Assembly (NCBI GenBank): GCA_001899065.1
Contig: MKUZ01000017.1
Span: 1 to 64,000 of the forward strand
Length of the DNA stretch: 64,000 nt
Origin: Devosia sp. 66-22
Lineage (GTDB): Bacteria; Pseudomonadota; Alphaproteobacteria; Rhizobiales; Devosiaceae
Direction of reading: 5' to 3'
In this document: positions 52,284 through 61,358 of the stretch, piece after piece
How positions within the stretch are numbered: position 1 is the stretch's first letter
Layout of the letters: every line of letters starts with the position of its first letter
Notes under the pieces: model-generated
The model's database searches: none
Told to the model about the DNA's origin: nothing
Seen by the model: only the letters and a program-made list of their open reading frames with translations
Made by a program: the position numbers and the translations under genes

Positions 52284-52820
52284 ATGGGTCAGCACGTGGG
52301 GATCGAGGGATCGTCCGTCGTCGTGATGTTCGGGATGCGGAGTGCCGCAAAGATGGCCGCGCAACCCTTCACGGCCAGAGAATTCGGTCCGGCCAACGAC
52401 AACGGCCCCAAGGACCCGGTGAAGACCGTTACGGTGCGCAAGCAGCTCGAGAAATCGGGCGTTGCCATCAAGATCAAGGTGCCGGTGACCGAGTTCGTCG
52501 GCGTCGCGGTGTCGACCCACATCTCCGATGAAGGCGTGCTGACCAGCGCCATCGAGCTGGTGCACGGCGACCCCGAGCTCAATTACAAGGTGTTCGAGGA
52601 GGCCGGGAACGGCTCCGTCGTCGCCGAATGGCAGAACTGGGGCAAGAAGCTCCGTTTGCCGCTCTACATCAAGGCCGGCGACGGCTCGCTGCTGCCCTAC
52701 AGCCAGCAGGTTTCGGGCGTGGCGCTGGGCGCGGCAACCGCGCGCCGCAAGATGATGCACGATGTGAACCGCCGGCCCCGGTTCCTCAACCGCCGGGCTC
52801 CCGGAGAATCCGCGAGCTGA
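52284..52820 (+). CDS. Conserved alphaproteobacterial protein (DUF6101-like)
   Basis: A 178-residue soluble protein. Residues 45-150 have a conserved look: TVTVRKQLEKSGVAIKIKVP, EFVGVAVSTHISDEG, IELVHGDPELNYKVFEEAGN and LPLYIKAGDGSLLPYSQQVS. I associate this with a Hyphomicrobiales family of unknown function (DUF6101-like), which is a memory-based guess. The C-terminus is basic (RRKMMHDVNRRPRFLNRR). It ends at a strong hairpin terminator. Confidence 0.65.
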   Translation: MGQHVGIEGSSVVVMFGMRSAAKMAAQPFTAREFGPANDNGPKDPVKTVTVRKQLEKSGVAIKIKVPVTEFVGVAVSTHISDEGVLTSAIELVHGDPELNYKVFEEAGNGSVVAEWQNWGKKLRLPLYIKAGDGSLLPYSQQVSGVALGAATARRKMMHDVNRRPRFLNRRAPGESAS

Positions 52821-52925
52821 TCGCAACTTTTCGGGCGGATGCCCGTTTCTTTGTGTGCCAGGCGATTGGTTTGCACCCCGAGAAAATCGCCCGGCATGCC
52901 CCGATAGCGACCTCCAAAGCGCTGC

Positions 52926-52961
52926 AACGGCCCGTCACACCACCCCCCGTGACGGGCCGTT
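52926..52961 (+). terminator. Strong hairpin terminator
   Basis: AACGGCCCGTCAC and GTGACGGGCCGTT pair perfectly over 13 bp around a ten-base loop, followed by GGCTTTTCG. It lies about 105 bp after the 52820 stop and before the ubiA stop, so it serves the plus-strand gene and may insulate ubiA. Confidence 0.8.
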
Positions 52962-52974
52962 GGCTTTTCGCGGC

Positions 52975-53910
52975 TCAGAACAGGTGCTGGAGGAAGAACG
53001 CCGCCGCGAGGGCGAGGCCGACCCAGTGGTTGGCCCGGAACCGCATCAGCGCGTTGGGCGGGCTCGCCGGATCGAGGGTGAGCACCTGCCAGCCCAGGAT
53101 CAGCACCGGAACGACGAGCAGCGGGATGAAGATGCCCGCGCCGCCGGCCAGCGTGCCCGCCACGATCCAGCAGACGATTGCCGCGGCGTAGAACAGCGCG
53201 ACGACCGGCTTGACCCGGCTGCCGAACAGGCGGGCGGTCGACTTGATCCCCACCAGAGCATCGTCCTCGATGTCCTGCAGGGCATAGATCGTGTCGTAGC
53301 CGATGACCCACATGATCGAGCCCAGATAGAGGACGAGCGGCGCAAGGCTCAGGCTGCCGATCTGCGACGTCCAGCCCAGCAAGGCGCCCCAGGAGAAGGC
53401 GAGGCCGAGGAAGAACTGCGGCCACCAGGTGACCCGCTTCATGAACGGGTAAATGCCGATGAGCGCCAGCGACAGCACCCCGAGGGTGATGGTCAATGCG
53501 TTGAACTGGCATAGGATCACGAAGCCGACGAGGAGCTGCACGCCGAGAAACAGCGCCGCCTGCCGCTTGCTGACCGCGCCCGAGGGCAGCGGCCGCGACC
53601 GGGTCCGCTCGACCTGCGCATCGAGGTCGGCATCGATGATGTCGTTCAGCGTGCAGCCCGCGCCGCGCATCGCCACGGAGCCGACCAGCATCAGCAGCGC
53701 CGCGGACCAGTCGAAGCCGCGGGCCGGGTCGGCCATCGCCGCCATCGAGAGCGAGAAGGCGCAGGGCCAGAACAGCAGCAGCAGCGGCGTCGGCCGGTCC
53801 CAGCGGGCCAGCCGTGCGTAAGGCTTGAGGCTTTGCGGAAAGTACCGGTCAACCCAATTGCCGCGTTCGGCATCGGCAACCACGCCGCTGAGGGGGTCGG
53901 GACTTGGCAT
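52975..53910 (-). CDS. ubiA: 4-hydroxybenzoate polyprenyltransferase
   Basis: A 311-residue membrane prenyltransferase of ubiquinone synthesis. It has about eight helices and the first Asp-rich motif in TLNDIIDADLDAQVERTRSR and the second in YALQDIEDDALVGIKST, which bind the Mg-diphosphate. ATG 53910 is chosen as the frame upstream runs into the divergent rsmE gene. It is divergent from rsmE with 60 bp between starts. Confidence 0.93.
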   Translation of the reverse strand: MPSPDPLSGVVADAERGNWVDRYFPQSLKPYARLARWDRPTPLLLLFWPCAFSLSMAAMADPARGFDWSAALLMLVGSVAMRGAGCTLNDIIDADLDAQVERTRSRPLPSGAVSKRQAALFLGVQLLVGFVILCQFNALTITLGVLSLALIGIYPFMKRVTWWPQFFLGLAFSWGALLGWTSQIGSLSLAPLVLYLGSIMWVIGYDTIYALQDIEDDALVGIKSTARLFGSRVKPVVALFYAAAIVCWIVAGTLAGGAGIFIPLLVVPVLILGWQVLTLDPASPPNALMRFRANHWVGLALAAAFFLQHLF

Positions 53911-53970
53911 GCGGGGAGGTCCTGTGCGCAAATGCGGCGCTTTATCCGCCCACGCCTCCGCCAGTGCAAG

Positions 53971-54717
53971 ATGCCCCGTACCTACAAGTCCTTTCCGCGC
54001 CTCTATGTCGAACCCGGCCTGTCGGTGGGCGCGATGCTGGAGGTCGGCAAGGACGAGGCGAACCATCTGGTCAACGTGCTGCGGCTCAAAGAGGGCGACG
54101 CGGTGGTCGCCTTCAACGGCCGCGACGGCGCCTGGCTGGGCAAGCTGACCCATGCCGGCAAGAAGGGCGCCACGCTGGAGCTGTCGCTGCAGGTGGCGCA
54201 CCAGACACCGCCCTCGGACCTGTGGTTCGGTTTCGCTCCGCTCAAGGTCGGCCGTCTCGACTATCTGGTGCAGAAGGCAACCGAAATGGGCGCCGGCACG
54301 ATCCAGCCGGTCATCACTAGGTTCACGCAGGGCCGCACGAAGCGCGACAAGCTCGAATCCTACACGCTCGAGGCGGCGCAGCAATGCGAAGTGCTGAGCC
54401 TGCCGCTGATCGCGCCCGAGATCGGGCTCGCCGCGCTGCTCGATGGCTGGCGGACGACGCAGGGGCTGCGCCGCCTGCTGTTCGCCGACGAGGCCGCTGG
54501 CTCGTCCTCGCCGGTCGACCAGATCGCCTGGCTCAAGGGACTGCCGGTGGGCATCCTGATCGGGCCGGAGGGCGGGTTCTCCGACGAGGAGCGCGAGCTG
54601 CTGCTCGGATACGATTTTGTGGTTCCCATCAGCCTCGGACCCCGAATCCTGCGGGCCGACACGGCGGCCGTCGCCGCCCTGGCGCTGGTCCAGGCAATCA
54701 TCGGTGATTGGCGATAA
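53971..54717 (+). CDS. rsmE: 16S rRNA (uracil1498-N3)-methyltransferase
   Basis: A 248-residue SPOUT methyltransferase. It has the N-terminal PUA-like part (RLYVEPGLSVGAMLEVGKDE), APLKVGRLDYLVQKATEMGA, and the knotted SAM-binding end ILIGPEGGFSDEERELL with SLGPRILRADTAAVAALALV. ATG 53971 fits the family; upstream frame is not conserved. Followed by gshA after 84 bp. Confidence 0.95.
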   Translation: MPRTYKSFPRLYVEPGLSVGAMLEVGKDEANHLVNVLRLKEGDAVVAFNGRDGAWLGKLTHAGKKGATLELSLQVAHQTPPSDLWFGFAPLKVGRLDYLVQKATEMGAGTIQPVITRFTQGRTKRDKLESYTLEAAQQCEVLSLPLIAPEIGLAALLDGWRTTQGLRRLLFADEAAGSSSPVDQIAWLKGLPVGILIGPEGGFSDEERELLLGYDFVVPISLGPRILRADTAAVAALALVQAIIGDWR

Positions 54718-54801
54718 AGGGATTGCTTTCGCTTCGGTGAGGGCTTAGTTCCGGCCTGACCGGCGTCAGTCCGGCGCCCATTGGGACTTTCCGGAGACGT
54801 C

Positions 54802-56151
54802 ATGGCCGGCGCCGAATCCTCGCCGCTTATCACCTCGCGCGCCGATCTGATCGAAGCGATGGCCCGCGGGGCCAAGCCCAAATCCGACTGGCGGATCGGC
54901 ACCGAGCACGAAAAGCACGTCTATCGGAAAGACCCGCTGCGCCCGGTGCAGTATGAGGGGGAGGACGGCATCGCCGCCCTGCTCGAAGGCATCCGGCGGC
55001 GCACCGGCTGGCACTATTTCTACGACAAGGAAAACCCGATCGGGCTGCGCAATGACGGCCCGGTGGGGGGCATCTCGCTCGAACCGGGCGGCCAGTTCGA
55101 GCTTTCGGGGGCCCCGCACGAGACCATCCACGGCTCGGCCCGGGAGCTGCGGTCCCATCTCGAGGACTGCCGCGCCGTGGGCGGCCCGCTCAACATCCAC
55201 TTCCTCGGGCTGGGCGTGACGCCGGTCTGGTCGGTGGCCGAGCTCAGGCGGATGCCCAAATCGCGCTACGGCATCATGACGCCCTACATGGATAAGGTCG
55301 GCACGCTGGGCACCTCGATGATGTACCGCTCGGCGACGGTGCAGGCGAACCTCGACTTCTCCGACGAAGCCGACATGGTCAAAAAGCTGCGCGTCTCGCT
55401 GGCGCTGCAGCCGATCGTGACGGCGCTGTTTGCGAACTCGCCCTTCGTCGACGGCAAACCGTCGGGCTATCTGAGCTTCCGTTCGCATATCTGGCTCAAC
55501 ACCGACAGGGCGCGCACTGGCATGCTGCCCTTCGCCTTCGAGGACGGCTTCGGCTTCGACCGCTATGCCGAGCATGCGCTCGACGTGCCGATGTATTTCG
55601 TCATCCGCGACAAGCAGTACGTCAATGTCGCCGGCGAGAGCTTCCGTGCCTTCCTCAAGGGCGAGCTGCCGCAGCTCCCGGGTGAGAAGCCGACGGTCAA
55701 GGATTGGGAAGACCACTTGTCGACCCTGTTCCCCGAAGTGCGGCTCAAGCAGTTCCTCGAAATGCGCGGCGCCGACATGGGCGACGAGGCGCATGTCAAC
55801 GCGCTGCCCGCCATCTGGGTCGGCCTGCTCTACGACGACGGCGCGCTCGAGGCCGCCTGGCGCGAGATCCGGGACTGGACCGTCGCCGAAATGGCGCAGC
55901 TCCGGAACGACGTTCCGGTCCGCGCCATTCACACGCCGTTCCGCGGCGGCGACGTCGCGCAGGTGGCGCGCCGCGTCGTCGACATCGCCCGCGAGGGGCT
56001 GAAGCGCCGCGGGCTGGGCGAGGAGGTCTTCCTCGCCCCGCTCGACGAAACGCTGGCGCTCAACAAGACGCCGGCCGAGCGCTGGCTCGACCGCTACAAT
56101 GGCGCCTGGGGCGGCGACGTCACGCGCGTGTTCGACGAGGCTGAGATCTAG
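54802..56151 (+). CDS. gshA: Glutamate-cysteine ligase, plant/proteobacterial type
   Basis: A 449-residue ATP-dependent enzyme making gamma-glutamylcysteine, the first step of glutathione synthesis. It has the type 3 (plant-like) ligase pattern: GTEHEKHVYRKDPLRPV, GGISLEPGGQFELSGAP, GIMTPYMDKVGTLGTSMMYR and SYLSFRSH-like RSHIWLNTDRARTGM. ATG 54802 has GGAG upstream. No gshB is in the window. Confidence 0.93.
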   Translation: MAGAESSPLITSRADLIEAMARGAKPKSDWRIGTEHEKHVYRKDPLRPVQYEGEDGIAALLEGIRRRTGWHYFYDKENPIGLRNDGPVGGISLEPGGQFELSGAPHETIHGSARELRSHLEDCRAVGGPLNIHFLGLGVTPVWSVAELRRMPKSRYGIMTPYMDKVGTLGTSMMYRSATVQANLDFSDEADMVKKLRVSLALQPIVTALFANSPFVDGKPSGYLSFRSHIWLNTDRARTGMLPFAFEDGFGFDRYAEHALDVPMYFVIRDKQYVNVAGESFRAFLKGELPQLPGEKPTVKDWEDHLSTLFPEVRLKQFLEMRGADMGDEAHVNALPAIWVGLLYDDGALEAAWREIRDWTVAEMAQLRNDVPVRAIHTPFRGGDVAQVARRVVDIAREGLKRRGLGEEVFLAPLDETLALNKTPAERWLDRYNGAWGGDVTRVFDEAEI

Positions 56152-56170
56152 GGTATCCGCCGGCCTCCAC

Positions 56171-56932
56171 CTACTTGGTCTGCCGGACCACCGCGCGGGC
56201 GCCAACCCATCCGCCGATGATCGCCAGCAGCACCGTCAGCGCCACGCCGATCAGCACCACGGGGGTCGTGATCTCGCCGCGGAACACCGCGCGCAGGGCG
56301 TCGACGATGTGCTTGAACGGGTTCACGTCGCTCAGGATCTGCAGCCAGCGCGGGGCCAGCGTCATCGGCAGCAGGATGCCCGAGAGCAGGAGGATCGGCA
56401 GGGCGAGCGAGTTGACCAGCGGCGCCAGCGCGTCCTCGCTCTTGGTGGCGAGCCCGATGGCGTTGGAGATGCACGAGAACGCGCCGGCGAGGATGCCGAT
56501 CAGCAGCAGGCCGACGATCACCGCCTCGAGCGGTACGCGCAGGCCCATGAACCAGGCGCAGCCGATCAGCACCGCACCCTGCACCATGATGACGATGACG
56601 TCGCGCAGCGCCCGGCCGGCGATCAGCGAGGCCCGGCTTGCCGGCGTCACCAGCATGCGGTCGATCACCCCCGAGCGCCATTCGGCGATGATGCCGAAGC
56701 CGACGAACAGGCCGCCGAAGATGCCCATCTGAATCAACAGGCCCGGCACGAAGATCTGCCAGGCATCGCCCGGTGGGAAGCCCGGCGCCTGCGCCATGCT
56801 GACCAGCAGCGGCCCGAACAGGGTGAGATAGAGGAGCGGCTGGGTGAGCCCGATGATCACCCAGAGCGGCTGCCGCAAAGCGAGCCGCATGGCGCGGGTG
56901 AAGACGATCCAGGTGTCGCGGAAGAAGGTCAT
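56171..56932 (-). CDS. ABC-2 type permease (DrrB-like)
   Basis: A 253-residue membrane protein with six helices, for example LTQPLLYLTLFGPLLVSM, LIQMGIFGGLFVGFGIIAEW and ILLLSGILLPMTLAPRWLQI. It contains EWRSGVIDRMLVTPASRASL, the ABC-2 signature. It pairs with the DrrA-type ATPase encoded upstream after 106 bp to form an exporter of drugs or lipid-like compounds. The substrate is unknown. Confidence 0.9.
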   Translation of the reverse strand: MTFFRDTWIVFTRAMRLALRQPLWVIIGLTQPLLYLTLFGPLLVSMAQAPGFPPGDAWQIFVPGLLIQMGIFGGLFVGFGIIAEWRSGVIDRMLVTPASRASLIAGRALRDVIVIMVQGAVLIGCAWFMGLRVPLEAVIVGLLLIGILAGAFSCISNAIGLATKSEDALAPLVNSLALPILLLSGILLPMTLAPRWLQILSDVNPFKHIVDALRAVFRGEITTPVVLIGVALTVLLAIIGGWVGARAVVRQTK

Positions 56933-56948
56933 TCTATGGCTCCTAGAA

Positions 56949-56976
56949 GCGAATAGTGAATGGCGAGTAGCGAATA
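56949..56976. repeat. Four 7-bp GCGAATA-type units
   Basis: GCGAATA, GTGAATG, GCGAGTA and GCGAATA occur in tandem in the gap between the ATPase and permease genes. The unit matches the repeat in the hairpin at 50062-50094. Role unknown. Confidence 0.7.
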
Positions 56977-57038
56977 AGGGGGGCGGCGAAATCTGCTGTG
57001 GGGCAGGGAGCGGCGCTCCAATTCTCCATTCGCTCGGT

Positions 57039-57995
57039 TCAGTCTCTGAGGCTCCGTCCCGTCAGCGTCAGGAACACGTCGTCCAGCGTCGGCCGGTTGA
57101 CGTCGACGCCGATGGCGTCGATGCCGTCGCGGGTGAGAGCGGCGAGCAGCGCGGGCAGGGCCCGGCCGCCGTCGGGAACGTGGAGCCTGACCACATGCGC
57201 CTCGATCTGCGGCGTGTCCGCCCCCTCGAGCGCGCCGGCGATCTGCGCGGCGCGCGCGGCGTCGCCCTCGGTGCGCATGGTCAGCGTCACCGCATCGCCC
57301 GACACGCGCTTCTTGAGCTCGGCCGGCGTGCCCTCGGCGACGATGGTCCCTGCATCGATGATGAGGATACGGTCGGACAGCGAATCCGCCTCGTCCATGT
57401 AGTGCGTGGTGAGGAACACGGTGGTGCCCAGCCTGTCGCGCAGCGAGCGGATATGGGTCCACAGATTGGCGCGCGACTGCGGGTCGAGGCCCGTCGTCGG
57501 CTCATCGAGGAAGACCAGCTCCGGCTCGTGGATGAGCCCCATCACGATGTCGAGCCGCCGCCGCTGGCCGCCCGACAGCGAGCCGCAAGGGCGCTTCCAC
57601 ACATCGCCCAGATCGAGTGCGGCCAGCAGCTCCTGGCCGCGCCGGATCGCGGTCGCCTTGTCGATGCCGTAGAAGCGGGCATGGGTGACGATCTCCTCGC
57701 CCACGACCGCCTCGGGGGAGGTGGAGCCCGCCTGGCTGACATAGCCGATCTTGCGGCGCACCCCGACCGAGTCGGTCCTGAGGTCGCTGCCGGCGACGGT
57801 GGCGCTGCCGCCGGTCGGCTCGAGCAGCGTGCACAGCATCTTGAGCGTCGTCGTCTTGCCCGCGCCATTGGGCCCGAGGAAACCGACGATCTCTCCCTTG
57901 TTCACCCGGAGGTCGATGCCGCGCACCGCCTCGATCGACTTGCCGCGCGCCTTGTAGGTGCGCTTGAGGCCCTTGGCCTCGATCATCGCTTCCAT
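57039..57995 (-). CDS. ABC transporter ATPase (DrrA-like)
   Basis: A 318-residue ATPase of the daunorubicin-resistance type. Walker A GFLGPNGAGKTTTLKML near residue 38, signature SLSGGQRRRLDIVMGL near 137, Walker B LVFLDEPTTGLDP near 158 and the His switch in TTHYMDEAD are complete. The C-terminal TLDDVFLTLTGRSLRD tail is DrrA-like. ATG 57995 has GAGGAAC upstream. It is divergent from the MarR gene that probably regulates it. Confidence 0.95.
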   Translation of the reverse strand: MEAMIEAKGLKRTYKARGKSIEAVRGIDLRVNKGEIVGFLGPNGAGKTTTLKMLCTLLEPTGGSATVAGSDLRTDSVGVRRKIGYVSQAGSTSPEAVVGEEIVTHARFYGIDKATAIRRGQELLAALDLGDVWKRPCGSLSGGQRRRLDIVMGLIHEPELVFLDEPTTGLDPQSRANLWTHIRSLRDRLGTTVFLTTHYMDEADSLSDRILIIDAGTIVAEGTPAELKKRVSGDAVTLTMRTEGDAARAAQIAGALEGADTPQIEAHVVRLHVPDGGRALPALLAALTRDGIDAIGVDVNRPTLDDVFLTLTGRSLRD

Positions 57996-58145
57996 CGCTC
58001 GTTCCTCTTGCGTCTGTCGTCGCCGCGCCGTGCGGATCGGGCGGAAGGCCGCCGCCGTGTTCACCACCATGGCCGCCTCCCATACGAAGTTCCGGCAGCA
58101 GCCGGCTTGATGCCGCTTGTGCTGCCATAAATCTCACGGTATAAT

Positions 58146-58164
58146 TATCTTATGGATCAAGATA
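58146..58164. promoter_or_regulatory. Inverted repeat over the MarR start codon
   Basis: TATCTT, seven bases, AAGATA: perfect 6-bp arms centred on the marR ATG (58152). Just upstream lies an AT-rich GTATAATTAT that could be a -10 element. MarR proteins commonly bind such palindromes in the divergent promoter, so this may be an autoregulatory operator for both marR and the exporter. Confidence 0.55.
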
Positions 58165-58781
58165 CTTCGTCGTCAAGGGAAAAATCCCGGGACGAGCTGC
58201 TCGCTCAGATCGGCGATCTGAGCCGCATCAACCAGGAGGCCGTCGACCTGTTCGACGAGCGGCTGGGCGCCTTCCTCGGCACCAACCGAACCGACGGGCG
58301 GTGCCTGGGGATCATCGAGAAATACAAGACCGTCTCGGCCGGCCAGCTTGCCAATGAGAGCGGCCTGACGACCGGCGCGGTGACTGCGGTGATCGACCGG
58401 CTGGAAGCGGCGGGCTATGTGCGCCGCGTCCGCGACCCGCTCGACCGCCGCAAGATCTGGATCGAGTGCACCGAGGATCTGCGCGCCATCGTCACCGAGA
58501 TTTTCGGCTTTTACGACGTCATCGGTCCCGCCATGATGAAGTCGTTTGACGCCGCGCAGCTTGCGGGCATTCTCGCTTTTCTGCGCATCGGCACGCGGGT
58601 GAACGAGGAAATGGCCGCCGCCCTTACCGAGAACACGAAGCCGGGCGGCACGCCGGCCGACCGGGTGGTGCAGGCCCGGCAGTTTCGCCGCGCCATCGAT
58701 GCGGGGGCAGGCCGGCTGGCCGAGGAACTCGACCAGCTCGTCCGTTCCGCGACGCCGAGGAAAACAGCGAGGACGAAGTGA
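58152..58781 (+). CDS. MarR-family transcriptional regulator
   Basis: A 209-residue winged-helix regulator. The DNA-binding part contains VSAGQLANESGLTTGAVTAV and IDRLEAAGYVRRVRDPLDRR, the MarR signature with wing. The N- and C-terminal helices for dimerisation are longer than usual. It is divergent from the DrrA-type ATPase gene and overlaps the downstream dehydratase-like gene by GTGA, so it probably controls both sides in response to a small ligand. Confidence 0.9.
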   Translation: MDQDTSSSREKSRDELLAQIGDLSRINQEAVDLFDERLGAFLGTNRTDGRCLGIIEKYKTVSAGQLANESGLTTGAVTAVIDRLEAAGYVRRVRDPLDRRKIWIECTEDLRAIVTEIFGFYDVIGPAMMKSFDAAQLAGILAFLRIGTRVNEEMAAALTENTKPGGTPADRVVQARQFRRAIDAGAGRLAEELDQLVRSATPRKTARTK

Positions 58782-59974
58782 GCGCGCAGCACGAGAACGC
58801 CATTCCAGCCGGTGGTCTTCTCGCCGGGTTGGCGCCGGGCGAGGCAACGACTGACCGCATCGCCTGGATCAGGCTGTCGCTGGTCATGCTGCCGCTCAAG
58901 GCGCCGGTCAGCGATGCCAAGGTGCTCACCGGCCGGCAGCGGCCGCTCACCGAAGTGGCCATGCTGTTCGCCGAGATCGCCAGCGCCGGCGGCCACCACG
59001 GCATCGGCTTCAGCTACTCAAAGCGCGCCGGCGGCCATGGCCTCTACGCCCATGCCAAGGAGATCGCCGGCAACCTGCTGGGCGAAGATCCCAACGACAT
59101 TGCGCGGCTGTGGGACAAGCTGGTCTGGGCCGGCGCCTCGGTAGGCCGCAGCGGCCTCGCCACCCAGGCGATCGCCGCGTTCGACGTTGCCCTGTGGGAC
59201 ATGAAGGCCAAGCGCGCCGGCCTGCCGCTTGCCAAGCTGCTCGGCGCGCGCCGCGATTCTGTGCGCTGCTACAATACCTCGGGCGGCTTCCTGTCGACGC
59301 CCACCGCCCAGCTCGTCGCCAATTGCGAGGCCTCGATCGATGCCGGCCTTGGCGGGCTCAAGATCAAGGTCGGCCAGCCCGACCCGATGCTCGACCTCGC
59401 CCGCATGGAAGCGGTGCGCAGGGCCGTCGACGGCCGCGTGCCGCTGATGGTCGACGCCAACCAGCAATGGGACAGGCCGACCGCCGAACGCGTCGGCCGC
59501 GCGCTCGAGGCGTTCAACCTCGTCTGGATCGAGGAACCGCTCGATGCCTATGACGTCGAGGGCCATGCGCGGCTCGCGGCGCAGCTCGTCACGCCCATCG
59601 CCTCGGGCGAGATGCTGACCAGCGTCGCAGAGCACAAGGCGCTCATCGACAATGATGCTGTCGATTTCATCCAGCCCGACGCACCGCGCGTCGGCGGGAT
59701 CACGCAGTTTCTCAAGATCGCGACGCTGGCCGAGCAGAAATATCTGCGCATGGCGCCGCATTTCGCCATGGAGATTCACCTCCACCTGGCCGCTGCCTAC
59801 GCCCACGAAACCTGGGTCGAGCATTTCGACTGGCTCGATCCGCTGTTCAACGAACAGCTCGACATCCGCGATGGCCGCATGATCGTCTCGAACCGTCCCG
59901 GTCTCGGCATTACGCTGAGCGAGCAGGCACGGGCCTGGACGGTCGACAGCAGCGAGCACGGCAAGCGGCCATAG
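58778..59974 (+). CDS. Enolase-superfamily sugar-acid dehydratase/racemase
   Basis: A 398-residue mandelate racemase/muconate lactonising subgroup enzyme. The catalytic Lys motif GGLKIKVGQPDPM lies near residue 188, metal ligands are in LMVDANQQWDRP, WIEEPLDAYD and ASGEMLTS, and the catalytic His in MAPHFAMEIHLHL. This set fits a galactarate/talarate-type dehydratase, but the substrate cannot be fixed from sequence. GTG 58778 overlaps the marR stop. A LysR gene follows on the opposite strand. Confidence 0.88.
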   Translation: MSAQHENAIPAGGLLAGLAPGEATTDRIAWIRLSLVMLPLKAPVSDAKVLTGRQRPLTEVAMLFAEIASAGGHHGIGFSYSKRAGGHGLYAHAKEIAGNLLGEDPNDIARLWDKLVWAGASVGRSGLATQAIAAFDVALWDMKAKRAGLPLAKLLGARRDSVRCYNTSGGFLSTPTAQLVANCEASIDAGLGGLKIKVGQPDPMLDLARMEAVRRAVDGRVPLMVDANQQWDRPTAERVGRALEAFNLVWIEEPLDAYDVEGHARLAAQLVTPIASGEMLTSVAEHKALIDNDAVDFIQPDAPRVGGITQFLKIATLAEQKYLRMAPHFAMEIHLHLAAAYAHETWVEHFDWLDPLFNEQLDIRDGRMIVSNRPGLGITLSEQARAWTVDSSEHGKRP

Positions 59975-59983
59975 CCGCCCACA

Positions 59984-60883
59984 TCACTCCGCCGCGATCG
60001 GCAGCGGGTCGGCGGTCTCGAGGTTGCCCATGCTGGTGATGATGTGGCGGGCGAGGGCGTCGTAGATGCCGCCATAGGCATGGCTGGCGCGCAGCAGCGC
60101 GATTTCGGCATCGCGCAGGCGCGGCAGGTTCTTGTCCTCGGCAATGGCGAGCATGCCCGGCTGCAGCGCGCTCTCCGGCAGGAAGCCGATGGCGAGGTCG
60201 GTCAGCACCGCCGACGCGATGGCGAGCGCGTTCGACGAGGTGTAGGCGACCCGGTAGTCGCGGCCGAGCCGGTCGAGCACCTCGATGGCATTGTCCTTCC
60301 AGCAGCAGGCCTGGCCGCCGGCGATGGGGAGGGGGTCCATATGCAGCGCCTGGCCGCCCTGCGCCGCCACCCAGAACATCTTTTCGGTGCGGAACAGCTC
60401 GCCATATTCGCGATTGGTGCCCTGCGTGAAGCAGATGAGGTCGTAGCGCCCCTGCTTCATGCCGGCGAGCAGCTCCTCGGAGGCGGCGCAGCGCACGTCG
60501 ATGATGATTCTGGGGTGGGTCTTCTGGAAGCTCGACAGGATGACCGGCAGCAGGCGCACGGCATAGTCGTCGGGCACCCCGAAGCGGATCGCGCCGGCCA
60601 TTTCCTGATCGTCGAACAGGTCCATGACCTCGGCATTGATCTTGAGCATCTTGCGCGCTCGCGAATAAAGCGCCTCACCATGCTGCGTGAGGGAGACGCT
60701 GCGTCCGTCGCGCGACAGCAGGGCATGCCCGAGCCGCTCCTCCAGCCGCTTGATCTGCATCGACACCGCCGACTGGGTCTTGTTCACCCGCCGCGCCGCC
60801 TCGGTGAAGCTGCCGCAATCGGCGATGGCGCAAAAGCTCTGCAACTGGTCCAGGTCGAGCGGCACGGACATCGGGTTCTCCAT
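59984..60883 (-). CDS. LysR-family transcriptional regulator
   Basis: A 299-residue regulator. The helix-turn-helix LQSFCAIADCGSFTEAARRV and NKTQSAVSMQIKRLEERLGH is typical, followed by a ligand-binding domain (GAIRFGVPDDYAVRLLPVIL). ATG 60883 is used; MSVPLD at 60871 is possible. It faces away from the divergent DUF1127 gene and is convergent with the dehydratase gene, only 9 bp apart, so it may respond to that pathway's substrate. Confidence 0.92.
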   Translation of the reverse strand: MENPMSVPLDLDQLQSFCAIADCGSFTEAARRVNKTQSAVSMQIKRLEERLGHALLSRDGRSVSLTQHGEALYSRARKMLKINAEVMDLFDDQEMAGAIRFGVPDDYAVRLLPVILSSFQKTHPRIIIDVRCAASEELLAGMKQGRYDLICFTQGTNREYGELFRTEKMFWVAAQGGQALHMDPLPIAGGQACCWKDNAIEVLDRLGRDYRVAYTSSNALAIASAVLTDLAIGFLPESALQPGMLAIAEDKNLPRLRDAEIALLRASHAYGGIYDALARHIITSMGNLETADPLPIAAE

Positions 60884-60918
60884 CACCGATTTTGATGATC
60901 AGGATGAAATCTATTTGT

Positions 60919-60936
60919 TGGACTGATGGAAGTCCA
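60919..60936. promoter_or_regulatory. Inverted repeat in LysR-DUF1127 divergent promoter
   Basis: TGGACT, six bases, AGTCCA forms a perfect dyad about 35 bp upstream of the LysR start and 90 bp from the DUF1127 start. LysR proteins bind T-N11-A dyads in such positions; this one is a candidate operator. Confidence 0.5.
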
Positions 60937-61024
60937 GCACGTAGATCAGGGACAACGGCAGCCGAGATCGCCGTGCCCCGCCGGTTCTCCCACTGGCACA
61001 ACCCACATTTCTGGAGACTTGACC

Positions 61025-61297
61025 ATGGCGCTCTTGCTTTCGGGCGAGCGGCCGTCTGCCGCCGCCGTCACGCTGAACCCGTTCCGCATCGCGGTCGCCT
61101 TCGCCGGCAAATTCCGTGCTGCGACTGCGCGCCGGCAGGCCCTCAATAATCTCCTCTCGATGGATCCGCATCGCCTCGACGATCTGGGCATCAACCGGAC
61201 CGACCTGTTCGACGCCATGGCGGCCGAACCCTCGCGTTCCGCCCATATGCTCGCCGATCGCCGCGCGAAAAACGCCTCCCATTGGCTCAACCCGTAA
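61025..61297 (+). CDS. DUF1127 family small protein
   Basis: A 90-residue basic protein with a helical FRIAVAFAGKFRAATARRQA segment and the DUF1127 signature HRLDDLGINRTDLFDAMAAE. GGAG lies eleven bases before ATG 61025. DUF1127 proteins in alphaproteobacteria are small, abundant and linked to phosphate, RNA turnover or stationary phase, without an established mechanism here. It is divergent from the LysR gene and followed by two hairpins. Confidence 0.85.
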   Translation: MALLLSGERPSAAAVTLNPFRIAVAFAGKFRAATARRQALNNLLSMDPHRLDDLGINRTDLFDAMAAEPSRSAHMLADRRAKNASHWLNP

Positions 61298-61312
61298 AGG
61301 GTTGTCCCAAGC

Positions 61313-61342
61313 ACCGGAGCGGGCCTGCCCGCCCGCTCCGGT
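61313..61342 (+). terminator. Perfect GC-rich hairpin after the DUF1127 gene
   Basis: A 12-bp stem, ACCGGAGCGGGC/GCCCGCTCCGGT, with loop CTGCCC, 16 bp after the stop. No T-tract follows, but a second hairpin with a T-run lies immediately downstream. Confidence 0.7.
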
Positions 61343-61358
61343 ACCCTGACCGATGACT

